64,000 bases of DNA from Verticiella sediminum (GTDB lineage Bacteria; Pseudomonadota; Gammaproteobacteria; Burkholderiales; Burkholderiaceae_B). The position numbers were made by a program, and so were the translations under genes. Below, in pieces: positions 9,060 to 17,821 of the stretch (position 1 is the stretch's first letter; every line of letters begins with the position of its first letter). A model generated the notes under the pieces. The model was not told the origin of the DNA, ran no database searches, and worked only from the letters and a program-made list of their open reading frames with translations. The stretch lies in the NCBI RefSeq assembly GCF_007558815.1, contig NZ_VLTJ01000016.1, forward strand, positions 1-64,000, read 5' to 3'.

Positions 9060-10070
9060 TCAGCCGTCCAGGCTGATGTCGGCGTTGGAAATCACCTCGC
9101 CCCAGCGCTCGGTTTCGGACTGGATGAAACGCTGCAACTCGTCCGGGGCCATCGCGGGATGGACGTCGACGCCCAGCGCCCGGAAGCTCGTCCTGGCCGC
9201 CGGTGATTCGACGATGGCGTCGATCGCCGTCGCCAGGCGCTGCACGACGGAGTCCGGTGTGCCGGCCGGCACCACGATGGCGAACCAGTTGACGACGTCG
9301 ATGCCGTCGACGCCGAGATCCTTCAGGCTGGGGACATCGGGCATGACGAACGAGCGCTCGCTCGTCATGGTGGAATACACCTTGATCTTGCCGTCCGCGC
9401 TGAGCGCCTTGGCCCGCGCGGCGGGCAGCACCATCAGATCCACCTGGCCCGCCATCAAAGCGTTCACGGCCGGAGCCTCGCCCTGGAACGGGACATGCAG
9501 CAGTTGCAGACCGTCGCGCGCCTTGAGCATCTCCATGCCGATCTGCGAGGTACTGCCAACGCCCCAGGAGGCAAAGGTCAGCTCGCCCGGCCGCGCCTTC
9601 GCCAGGGCGATGATGTCCTGCAGCGATTCGGCCTTCAGATCGCCGCGGGACACCAGGGAGAACGGGTTGAGCGCGAACGGCGCCACGGCCGCGAAGGCTT
9701 TGACCGGTTCGTAGGTCATGCTCGAATAGACGTGCGGATTGATGGCATGGGTTTCCGCGCTGGCGACGAACAAGGTGTAGCCGTCCGGCCTGGCGGATGC
9801 CGCATAGTCGGTGCCGACGCGCCCGTTCGCGCCGCTGCGGTTCTCAACCACGATGGCGGTGCCCAGTTGCTCGCCAAGTTCCTTGGCCAGGATGCGGCTG
9901 GCCGCGTCGGTGACGCCGCCGACCGGCCAAGGCACGACCAGCGTGACCGGACGTCCGCCGGGAAAGCTGTCGGCGGCGGCTGCGCCGGTCGGTGTGATCG
10001 CCAGCACGGCGGATAGAAGCCCCACCCACGTTGCGCCGCGCCGTAGCGCGGGCAAAAGTCCCTTCTTCAT
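9060..10070 (-). CDS. Bug-family periplasmic carboxylate receptor
   Basis: Solute-binding protein of 336 residues. The signal peptide starts MKKGLLPALRRGATW and is cleaved after a GAAAADS-like site. Bug signatures are VPWPVGGVTDAASRILA, ENRSGANGRVGTDYAAS, DGYTLFVAS and DVPSLKDLGVDGIDV. It binds an organic acid in the periplasm. ATG 10070 was chosen because the signal peptide begins here and a GGAGACGACG stretch precedes it; a longer frame upstream has no homology. It is the most upstream gene of the minus-strand catabolic cluster and is divergent from the thiolase-like gene across a 361-nt gap. No cognate TctA/B permease is in the window. Confidence 0.93.
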   Translation of the reverse strand: MKKGLLPALRRGATWVGLLSAVLAITPTGAAAADSFPGGRPVTLVVPWPVGGVTDAASRILAKELGEQLGTAIVVENRSGANGRVGTDYAASARPDGYTLFVASAETHAINPHVYSSMTYEPVKAFAAVAPFALNPFSLVSRGDLKAESLQDIIALAKARPGELTFASWGVGSTSQIGMEMLKARDGLQLLHVPFQGEAPAVNALMAGQVDLMVLPAARAKALSADGKIKVYSTMTSERSFVMPDVPSLKDLGVDGIDVVNWFAIVVPAGTPDSVVQRLATAIDAIVESPAARTSFRALGVDVHPAMAPDELQRFIQSETERWGEVISNADISLDG

Positions 10071-10431
10071 CGTCGTCTCCGTCGTTGTGATCGTTGTGCG
10101 GGCAGTCTCCCACCCTCCCGGACGCGACGAAAGGCCATTCCCCGTGATGGATTCGTACGGAGAGCGTAAGAATCGCCGCGGGATGGCCTGCGCAGTCGCC
10201 CCCCAGCCTTCAGGATTCCCAAGCCCTCCCTTCGTAACTCCCGAACCGCTCTGCGGACCTGAAGCCCGTTGCGCGGTCCTCGCGCTCTTGCCTTCGCCTG
10301 CCCCCTGTAGTCGAATACCACCCCAGTTGCCCCGGCATGCCGCAAGGCGAAGCGCATGCGCGTGCTTGCACGCCGCCTTCGAAACGACGGTATGCCGGAG
10401 CCCGTATTCCGAACTCAACAAGGAAGGCAAC
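10071..10431. other. Divergent intergenic region between Bug receptor and thiolase-like gene
   Basis: 361 nt between two divergent genes, so it should hold both promoters. I find no convincing protein frame, terminator or strong sigma-70 hexamer pair. Both genes have purine-rich ribosome-binding sites at its ends (GGAGAC on the minus side, AAGGAAGG on the plus side). Confidence 0.5.
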
Positions 10432-11598
10432 ATGAGTATCAAAGGAAAGGCCTACATCGTGGGGGCCTACGAGCACCCGACCCGCAAGGCGCCGGACAAG
10501 TCGGTCGCGCAGTTGCATGCGGAGTCGGCCCGCGGGGCGCTGGAGGATGCGGGACTGACCCTGCAGGACGTCGACGGCTACTTCTGCGCGGGGGATGCGC
10601 CGGGGATGGGGCCGGTCAGCATGGTGGACTACCTCGGCCTGAAGGTGCGCCATGTGGACAGCACGGACATGGGTGGTTCGTCCTACATCGCGCACGTGGC
10701 GCATGCGGCCGAGGCGATCGCAGCGGGCAAGTGCAACGTGGCGCTGATCACGCTGGCGGGCCGGCCACGCTCGGAAGGGCATAGCGGCACGGCGCCGCGG
10801 GTGGTGGTGCCCAATGTGCCGGATGCGCCGTTCGAGGCGCCGTTCAACCCGGTCACGGTGAACATGTACGCCATGGCGGCGATGCGCCACATGCACGAGT
10901 TCGGCACGACGTCCGAGCAACTGGCCTGGGTCAAGGTGGCGGCCTCGCACCACGCGCAATACAACGAGCACGCCATGCTGCGCGATGTGGTGACGGTCGA
11001 GGACGTGGTGAATTCGCCCCTGATCTCCGACCCGCTGCACCGCCTGGACTGCTGCGTGGTGTCGGACGGCGGCGGTGCGCTGGTGGTGGCGCGCCCGGAG
11101 ATCGCGGCCAGGCTCAACCGTCCCAAGGTGAAGATCCTGGGCGGGGGCGAGCACATCAAGGGTGTCCTGGGCGGCGAGGTGGACCTGACCTGGTCGGGCG
11201 CGCGCTTCTCGGGCCCGGCGGCGTTCCAGGAGGCCGGCATCACACCGCAGGACATCAAGTACGCGTCGATCTACGACAGCTTCACCATCACGGTGGTGAT
11301 GCAGCTCGAGGATCTCGGCTTCTGCGCCAAGGGCGAGGGCGGCCGCTTCGTGGCAGACGGCAACCTGATCTCGGGTGTGGGCAAACTGCCCTTCAACACG
11401 GATGGCGGCGGATTGTGCAACAACCATCCGGCCAATCGCGGCGGCATCACCAAGGTGATCGAGGCCGTGCGCCAGTTGCGCGGCGAGGCGCATCCCAAGG
11501 TACAGGTGGCCAACTGCGACCTGGCCCTGGCCCACGGCACCGGCGGCCTGCTCGGCTCGCGCCACGGCAGCGCCACCCTCATCCTCGAACGGGAGTAA
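10432..11598 (+). CDS. Thiolase-fold protein of the lipid-transfer/SCP2 type, catalytic cysteines absent
   Basis: 388 residues with a thiolase-like two-domain fold (AYIVGAYEHPTRKAPDKSV at the start, MAAMRHMHEFGTTSEQLAWV in the middle). At the usual nucleophile position the sequence is DSTDMGGSSY (about residues 76-85), with no Cys. At the second catalytic site it reads AHGTGGLLGS instead of a Cys-Gly-Gly motif. The His of NNHPANRGG and the YDSFT tyrosine are kept. This pattern matches Ltp2-like proteins, which act with a DUF35 partner as retro-aldolases on CoA thioesters, rather than true thiolases. A DUF35 gene follows 5 nt later, supporting a complex. RBS AAGGAAGG supports this ATG. Confidence 0.88.
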   Translation: MSIKGKAYIVGAYEHPTRKAPDKSVAQLHAESARGALEDAGLTLQDVDGYFCAGDAPGMGPVSMVDYLGLKVRHVDSTDMGGSSYIAHVAHAAEAIAAGKCNVALITLAGRPRSEGHSGTAPRVVVPNVPDAPFEAPFNPVTVNMYAMAAMRHMHEFGTTSEQLAWVKVAASHHAQYNEHAMLRDVVTVEDVVNSPLISDPLHRLDCCVVSDGGGALVVARPEIAARLNRPKVKILGGGEHIKGVLGGEVDLTWSGARFSGPAAFQEAGITPQDIKYASIYDSFTITVVMQLEDLGFCAKGEGGRFVADGNLISGVGKLPFNTDGGGLCNNHPANRGGITKVIEAVRQLRGEAHPKVQVANCDLALAHGTGGLLGSRHGSATLILERE

Positions 11599-11603
11599 TC
11601 GAC

Positions 11604-12005
11604 ATGACCACCCCTTACGTCCCCACGACGCTGCGCGCCCCCGTCGAGCTGCCCGACAGCGGCACCTACTGGGCCGCCGCCCGCGAAGGCCGCCTGCTGG
11701 TCAAGCAGTGCAAGTCCTGCGGCAAGTTCCACTGGTATCCGCGCACGCTGTGCCCGTTCTGCATGGGCGACACCGAGTGGAAGGACGCCAGCGGCCGCGG
11801 CACGGTGTATTCCTTCAGCATCACGCGCCGCGCGGGCCCCAACCCGTTCTGCATCGCCTACGTCAAGCTCGACGAGGGTGTGACGATGATGACCCACATC
11901 GTCGATTGCGACCTCGATACCGTGCGCATCGGGCAGCAGGTGCAGGTGAAGTTTGTGCCGACCGAGAACGATGGCGCGCCGGTGCCGGTGTTCGCGCCCT
12001 GCTAG
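11604..12005 (+). CDS. DUF35 Zn-ribbon/OB-fold protein, partner of the thiolase-like protein
   Basis: 133-residue protein of the DUF35 (ChsH2-like, acyl-CoA-binding OB fold) family. A rubredoxin-like zinc ribbon is visible as CKSCGKFHWYPRTLCPFC (four Cys in two CxxC pairs, about residues 36-53). An OB-fold follows (GRGTVYSFSITRR, then FCIAYVKLDEGVTMMTHIV). Members bind CoA thioesters and stabilise a thiolase-fold partner. Its start lies 5 nt after the stop of the thiolase-like gene, and the pair almost certainly forms one complex. A 10-bp hairpin follows its stop. Confidence 0.93.
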   Translation: MTTPYVPTTLRAPVELPDSGTYWAAAREGRLLVKQCKSCGKFHWYPRTLCPFCMGDTEWKDASGRGTVYSFSITRRAGPNPFCIAYVKLDEGVTMMTHIVDCDLDTVRIGQQVQVKFVPTENDGAPVPVFAPC

Positions 12006-12011
12006 CAAGGG

Positions 12012-12035
12012 CCGGGCGGCAACCATGCCGCCCGG
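12012..12035 (+). terminator. Hairpin after the thiolase-like/DUF35 pair
   Basis: Perfect 10-bp stem (CCGGGCGGCA pairing with TGCCGCCCGG) with a 4-nt ACCA loop, 6 nt after the DUF35 stop. There is no T-run, so it may be a weak or Rho-assisted terminator or an mRNA 3' stabiliser. Confidence 0.5.
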
Positions 12036-12558
12036 GTAAACCCCTCCGGGAATCTCCCTATCGCTTCGTTGCACCCGTTCACGCATGCTTTGAACCGAGC
12101 GCTTGCCCGGGTGGCCCTTCACCGTCGAACCCCTGGCGCTGTTTGCATCCGCCGCCCAGCTCCCGGCGGGTGCGCCTTTCGCTTCCCACACTCGGCCGCC
12201 CTTGCCGTCTGCGCGCCAACGTGCTGCAGGCGCTGTGCAAGGCGACCCTGCCATCGTGCGCAGGCACATCTTGCGCGGCGCCGCAACGGCGCCGCCCGCC
12301 GCGCGGGAGCAGGGGCAGGATGGCGCCGCTGCGCATACGCCCTTTTCCAAAGCCGGTTGCCGCGCCTGCGGGCCTGCATCGACCGCAGCTATCCGAGTCG
12401 CCGCCTGTGCGAGTATGCTTCAGCTCGCAAGCGCCGTGCTTGCCGCGGCGTGCCGGCATGGGCCTGCGTCGCCAGGGCGGCGGGCGCCCGATGCGGGCGC
12501 TGCATACGGTGCATTCGAACAATCGAACCCCATGGGGAAACAACAGGAGTCGAAGGAG
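12036..12558. other. Gene-poor stretch upstream of the SDR gene
   Basis: About 520 nt between the DUF35 hairpin and the SDR start. Long open frames cross it on both strands, but their predicted proteins are Arg/Ala/Pro-rich and match nothing I recognise. They look like GC-driven shadows. Only the SDR ribosome-binding site AGGAG at 12545-12549 is clear. It probably holds the SDR promoter or an eroded gene. Confidence 0.4.
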
Positions 12559-13434
12559 ATGGAACTGCAAGGACGCGTTGCGATCGTGACGGGAGCCGGT
12601 GGCGGCCTGGGCCGCACGCATGCACTGTTTCTCGCGCGCCAGGGTGCCAAGGTGGTCGTCATGGACCTGGGCGACGGGGCGGCCGGGGTGGCCGAGGAGG
12701 TCGCGGCGGCGGGCGGCGAGGCGATGCCTTTTCAGGGCTCGGTGACCGACGAGGCGCAGGTGGCGGCCATGGTGACGCAGACCATGGAGCGCTGGGGGCG
12801 CATCGACATCCTGGTCAACAATGCCGGCATCCTGCGCGACAAGAGCTTCGGCAAGATGTCGCTCGACGATTTCCGCCTGGTCGTCGATGTGCACCTGATG
12901 GGTTCGGTGATCTGCACCAAGGCCGTGTGGGACATCATGCGCGAGCAGAACTACGGGCGCATCGTGATGACCACCTCGTCCTCCGGCTTGTACGGCAACT
13001 TCGGCCAGGCCAACTATGGCGCCGCCAAGATGGCGCTGGTGGGCTTCATGCAGACGCTCTCCATCGAGGGGCTCAAGAACAACATCGCCGTCAACTGTCT
13101 CGCGCCCACGGCGGCCACGCAGATGACGGAAGGCCTGATGCCCGAGCAGGCGCTGGCCGCGCTCAAGCCCGAGGCCGTCAGCGTGGGCCTGCTCGCGCTC
13201 GTTGGAGAGCAGGCACCCACGCGCGCCATTCTGTGCGCGGGCGCCGGCCATTTCGAGCGGGCCTATATCACCCTCACGCCGGGAGCCTACGTGGGCACCG
13301 GCCCGGACGCCGCCGAGCGGGTAGTGGCGCAGTGGGACGCCATCGGCGAGCGCATGCAGGACAGCGTGCCCGAAGCCGGCCGGGCCCAGGGCCAGCAGGA
13401 ACTGCAGGCGGCTTTCGGCGCGGCCAAGGGCTGA
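12559..13434 (+). CDS. SDR related to the (3R)-hydroxyacyl-CoA dehydrogenase domain of multifunctional enzyme 2
   Basis: 291-residue NAD(P)-dependent oxidoreductase. The Rossmann motif is TGAGGGLGRTHALFLARQGA. Then come VNNAGILRDKSFGKMS and TTSSSGLYGNFGQANYGAAK, which carries the Ser and YxxxK catalytic residues. The RDKSFGKMSLDDF segment and the extended C-terminus are typical of MFE-2-like beta-oxidation dehydrogenases, which suggests a hydroxyacyl-CoA substrate, fitting the upstream thiolase/DUF35 pair. ATG 12559 has AGGAG 9 nt upstream; an ATG at 12532 in the same frame lacks one. The gene is convergent with the LysR gene 6 nt away. Confidence 0.9.
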   Translation: MELQGRVAIVTGAGGGLGRTHALFLARQGAKVVVMDLGDGAAGVAEEVAAAGGEAMPFQGSVTDEAQVAAMVTQTMERWGRIDILVNNAGILRDKSFGKMSLDDFRLVVDVHLMGSVICTKAVWDIMREQNYGRIVMTTSSSGLYGNFGQANYGAAKMALVGFMQTLSIEGLKNNIAVNCLAPTAATQMTEGLMPEQALAALKPEAVSVGLLALVGEQAPTRAILCAGAGHFERAYITLTPGAYVGTGPDAAERVVAQWDAIGERMQDSVPEAGRAQGQQELQAAFGAAKG

Positions 13435-13440
13435 GGGGGT

Positions 13441-14361
13441 TCAGGCGCCTGCGTCGGCGCGCGTCCAGTAGGCCGGATCGGCATACCGCTGGCGCAGGAA
13501 ATCCACGAACACGCGCACCCGCAGCGGCAGGTGCTTGCGCTGCGGCAGCAGGGCGTAGATCGCGTTGGGCGGCGCGGCGTGCTCGTCGAGCACGGTGACC
13601 AGCCGCCCGCGCGCCAGGTCCTGCCGGACTTCCCACATCGAGCGCCAGGCCAGGCCCAGCCCGTCGAGCGCCCAGTCGAGCAGGGCGGCGCCGTCGCTGC
13701 ACGACAAGGAACCGTTCACGCGCTGCGTGACGGTGTCGTTTCCCTGCCGGAACAGCCAGCCGCGGTGCTGGCTGCTCTCGATGCCCAGGGTCAGGCACTC
13801 GTGCTGCAGCAGGTCGGCGGGCACCCGCGGCGTGCCGCGCCTGTCGAGGTAGGCCGGGGCGGCGACCACGACGCGCCGGTTCTCGGCCAGCTTGACGCCG
13901 ACCAGATTCGATTCGGCCAGATCGCCGATGCGCACAGCGCAGTCGTAACGCTCGCGCACGAGATCGGTGAGGCGGTCGGTGAGATCCAGCGAAGCCGACA
14001 GCTTGGGGTGGGTATCGAGGAACTCCGGCAGCAGCGGCGCGACGTGCCGGCGGCCGAAGCCGGCCGGCGCGGTCAGCCGCAGGTGGCCGGTCGGGGTCGC
14101 GCTGCCCTGCGCCACCATTGCCTCGGCGTCCTCCAGCTCGCGCAGGATGTTGCGGGCTTCTTCGAGGAAGGCTTCGCCCTCGGGCGTGAGGGTGATCCGG
14201 CGCGTCGTGCGCACCAGGAGCTTGACGCCCAGCCGGGCCTCGAGCGCGTCCACGCGGCGGCCGATCAGCGCCGGCGCCAGGCTTTCTGCGCGCGCCACCG
14301 CCGAGAGGCTGCCCAGGGTGGCGACGGCGACGAAGGTTTCCAGTTGCTTGAAGCGGTCCAT
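13441..14361 (-). CDS. LysR-family regulator divergent from aceB
   Basis: 306-residue LysR protein. The N-terminal HTH region reads [20 protein letters not shown], then [21 protein letters not shown] periplasmic-binding-type effector domain follows, with [21 protein letters not shown]. It is transcribed away from malate synthase aceB, and a T-N11-A dyad lies 5-29 nt upstream of its start, so it probably regulates itself and aceB. By analogy the effector would be a glyoxylate-cycle or acetate-derived metabolite, but nothing in the sequence shows this. Confidence 0.94.
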   Translation of the reverse strand: MDRFKQLETFVAVATLGSLSAVARAESLAPALIGRRVDALEARLGVKLLVRTTRRITLTPEGEAFLEEARNILRELEDAEAMVAQGSATPTGHLRLTAPAGFGRRHVAPLLPEFLDTHPKLSASLDLTDRLTDLVRERYDCAVRIGDLAESNLVGVKLAENRRVVVAAPAYLDRRGTPRVPADLLQHECLTLGIESSQHRGWLFRQGNDTVTQRVNGSLSCSDGAALLDWALDGLGLAWRSMWEVRQDLARGRLVTVLDEHAAPPNAIYALLPQRKHLPLRVRVFVDFLRQRYADPAYWTRADAGA

Positions 14362-14365
14362 GGGT

Positions 14366-14390
14366 CATCTTTTACTTTCAGGCAAAGATG
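14366..14390. promoter_or_regulatory. LysR-type T-N11-A operator between lysR and aceB
   Basis: Perfect 7-bp inverted repeat CATCTTT, 11-nt spacer, AAAGATG. The inner bases give the classic T-N11-A LysR recognition geometry. The site lies immediately upstream of the lysR start codon and about 105 nt before the aceB start, as expected for autoregulation plus control of the divergent gene. Confidence 0.68.
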
Positions 14391-14494
14391 ATGACACATC
14401 CAGGGGGTTTTTCTACACAGAGGTAGGTAATACACTCGACCCCAGTCTCATGAAATCGGCGGGGGTTGACCCCCCCGCGCATCGGAGGAACGAC

Positions 14495-16081
<1,587 letters not shown>

Positions 16082-16116
16082 GGCGGGTTGTTGTCGTCCG
16101 GTCGTGACTGAGGAGA

Positions 16117-16143
16117 GGGGGCGCCGTGCGGCGCCCCCTTTTT
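16117..16143 (+). terminator. Rho-independent terminator of aceB
   Basis: Perfect 9-bp stem GGGGGCGCC/GGCGCCCCC with a GTGC loop, followed by five T residues, 35 nt after the aceB stop. Confidence 0.93.
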
Positions 16144-16160
16144 CCTTTCACGAACAGGGC

Positions 16161-16528
16161 TCATGCTTCGAGCGCTCTCGCAGCCATCGTTGCCTTGGCC
16201 CACCAGACCAGCTCGTCGAACGCGTTTCGCGTTTGCCGACGGTCTCCTGCCACCGCACCGCCTCGGGATTCAGGCTCGGCACGAACCTGTTCGTCGATAT
16301 CTCGTCGAAGAAGGGCATCGGATGCTCGCGCAGGTCGACCAGCTCCACGTCCATGTTGGTGCGAGCCTTGGCCTGCTTCAGAATCCATGGCGCCGGCTTG
16401 TCGGCGAATCGGGTCGGACGGGGCGAGCCGATGATGACGGCAATCCTTGGCTTTGAGTTCACGACCTTGCGGGATATGGAGGAAAATGGCTTCGTTTCTC
16501 GCACGGTGACCCCGTAAAACCGCCTCAA
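16161..16528 (-). pseudogene. NADPH-dependent FMN reductase remnant (internal deletion and frameshift)
   Basis: The minus strand encodes the N-terminal flavodoxin-like part of an NADPH-dependent FMN reductase: KPRIAVIIGSPRPTRFADKP, then MDVELVDLREHPMPFFDE and LNPEAVRWQETV. The reading frame then jumps and ends with a family-like C-terminus (NAFDELVWWAKATMAARALEA-type, stop at 16161). The middle of the protein, including the usual PEYNHSIP region of roughly 70 residues, is missing. A real gene of this family has about 180 residues in one frame. The remnant overlaps the HxlR remnant on the other strand, so both were damaged at this junction. Confidence 0.8.
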
Positions 16529-16678
16529 GTCGAATATGCATTGACCGAACTAGGGTTCGAGCTTCTGGTCCCGGTGCGGGCGCTCGCCGAGTGGGTCATC
16601 GAGAACTCGTCGCGCATGGACGCAGCACGCGCGGCCTACGCCAAGCGCCGCAACATCGAGGAACGAACGAGGATCTAA
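16464..16678 (+). pseudogene. HxlR-family regulator remnant (C-terminal part, one frameshift)
   Basis: The plus strand encodes the end of a HxlR winged-helix regulator: LRDMEENGFVSRTVTP, then after a one-base frame change KPPQVEYALTELG followed by ELLVPVRALAEWVIENS and a stop at 16676. In intact HxlR proteins these segments are continuous (the wing followed by the VEYxLTxxG helix). A TAA at 16515 breaks the frame, and the N-terminal half with the recognition helix is absent. HxlR genes are often next to SDR or FMN-reductase genes, which fits the neighbours on both sides. Confidence 0.78.
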
Positions 16679-16682
16679 CGCT

Positions 16683-17435
16683 ATGAGAATATTTGCCGAC
16701 AAAGTCGCTCTCGTTACTGGCGGCACCTCCGGCATTGGCCGGGCCACCGCTCTTGCGTTTGCCCGGGAAGGGGCCAACGTTGTCGTTGTCGGACGGCGGG
16801 AAGACGAGGGCGCCGAATCCGTTGCTCTCATCGAACAAGCCGGCGGCAAAGGGCTTTTCGTGCGGGCCGATGTTTCCGTCGAAGAGGAGGTTGCCTCAAT
16901 GGTCGCGCGGGCCGTTGAGGTATTCGGCGGCTTGCATTTCGCTTTCAACAATGCGGGGGTTTTTCTCCCGCCCGCCCCCATGACCGAAATATCGGCCGAG
17001 GCCATCGACCGCATCCTGGCCGTCAATGTGCGCGGGGTCGCGCTTTGCATGAAGCACGAGATTCCGGCGATCATGAAAAGTGGCGGCGGCGGCATCGTCA
17101 ATACCGCCTCGTTCCTGGGCATCCGAGCCTTTCCGGGCTCGGCGATATACAACGCGAGCAAGTTTGCCGTCATCGGGCTGACCAAATCGGCGGCAGTGGA
17201 GTTCGCTTCGCAAGGCGTCCGGGTCAATGCGGTATGTCCAGGCGTGATCGATACGCCCATGAACGAGGAGATGCGAGCCGAGGAAAGCGGCCGCGATTTT
17301 CTCAATGGACTGCAGCCGATGAAGCGCACCGGCCGCCCCGAAGAGATTGCCGCGGCGGTTCTCTACCTGTGTTCGCCGGGCGCGGGGTTTACCACGGGCA
17401 CGACGCTCAGCGTGGATGGAGGCATCTCGGTGTAG
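16683..17435 (+). CDS. Short-chain dehydrogenase/reductase (glucose-1-dehydrogenase-like)
   Basis: 250-residue classical SDR. Motifs are TGGTSGIGRATALAFAREGA (cofactor), FNNAGVF, NTASFLGIRAFPGSAIYNAS with YxxxK (catalytic) and the C-terminal TTLSVDGGISV. The Arg-Arg after the second strand (VVGRREDEG) suggests NADP preference. It lies directly after the HxlR remnant and was probably its regulatory target. The SDR itself is intact. Its base composition is slightly less GC-biased than the surrounding genes, which may reflect a separate history of this small locus. Confidence 0.92.
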   Translation: MRIFADKVALVTGGTSGIGRATALAFAREGANVVVVGRREDEGAESVALIEQAGGKGLFVRADVSVEEEVASMVARAVEVFGGLHFAFNNAGVFLPPAPMTEISAEAIDRILAVNVRGVALCMKHEIPAIMKSGGGGIVNTASFLGIRAFPGSAIYNASKFAVIGLTKSAAVEFASQGVRVNAVCPGVIDTPMNEEMRAEESGRDFLNGLQPMKRTGRPEEIAAAVLYLCSPGAGFTTGTTLSVDGGISV

Positions 17436-17533
17436 CCGGCGCGGCGCTTCTTGCTCGTGCTCGAGCCCAGGGCAAGGCACGGACCGACCTGGATGCCCGA
17501 CGCGCTGGCTCGAGCATGCAGGCTGCCAGGCCA

Positions 17534-17562
17534 TTGTCTTTCGCGGCATCTTCGGCCACAAT
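17534..17562 (+). promoter_or_regulatory. Candidate sigma-70 promoter of the ilv leader
   Basis: TTGTCT (17534-17539), 17-nt spacer, CACAAT (17557-17562), ending 38 nt before the leader-peptide ATG. Each hexamer matches consensus at four of six positions and the spacing is ideal. Confidence 0.5.
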
Positions 17563-17600
17563 GGCCTTTGCTGATTCTTCCCGTTCATCCGGAACGCGAC

Positions 17601-17714
17601 ATGCACGCCACCCACGACTTTGACCTTGCCGCCGCTGCCCGCGCAGCGCTGCCGGTCGTCGTTCGCGTTGTCGTCGTAGGCGTCGTTACGCACGCGCCGT
17701 CGCGAACCGGGTAG
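17601..17714 (+). CDS. Valine-rich leader peptide of the ilvBN attenuator (IvbL-like)
   Basis: A 37-codon frame in which residues 19-29 contain nine valines, interrupted only by one Arg and one Gly (PVVVRVVVVGVVTHAP). It ends 36 nt before a strong terminator hairpin and 107 nt before ilvB. This copies the organisation of enterobacterial ivbL-ilvBN, whose leader has the same Val-run, Arg, Val-run pattern followed by G and AP. The known role there is transcription attenuation: scarcity of charged tRNA-Val stalls the ribosome and prevents terminator formation. The Val codons are mixed GTC/GTT/GTA. Here there is no comparable Leu or Ile run, so valine should be the main signal. Confidence 0.85.
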   Translation: MHATHDFDLAAAARAALPVVVRVVVVGVVTHAPSRTG

Positions 17715-17748
17715 GCAAAAAGCAGCAAGCAGCAGACCGTCTTCCCCG

Positions 17749-17778
17749 AACCCCGCCGGCGCAATCGGCGGGGTTTTT
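17749..17778 (+). terminator. Attenuator terminator before ilvB
   Basis: Stem CCCCGCCG/CGGCGGGG (8 bp, extended by two A-T pairs) with a 7-nt GCGCAAT loop, then five T residues. It lies between the leader-peptide stop and ilvB, so it must be read through for ilvBN to be expressed. Confidence 0.88.
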
Positions 17779-17821
17779 CGTTTGCGCTCCGTCGGCATCG
17801 CCTGAATTCACGGAGCCATTC

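Noticed and set aside
12079-13251. Minus-strand frame opposite the SDR and the upstream gap
   Set aside because: No recognisable domain; the SDR on the plus strand is clearly real.
14461-14476. G-run and C-run just before aceB as a possible regulatory hairpin
   Set aside because: The stem is only 5 bp and close to the ribosome-binding site by chance in GC-rich DNA; not listed as a feature.
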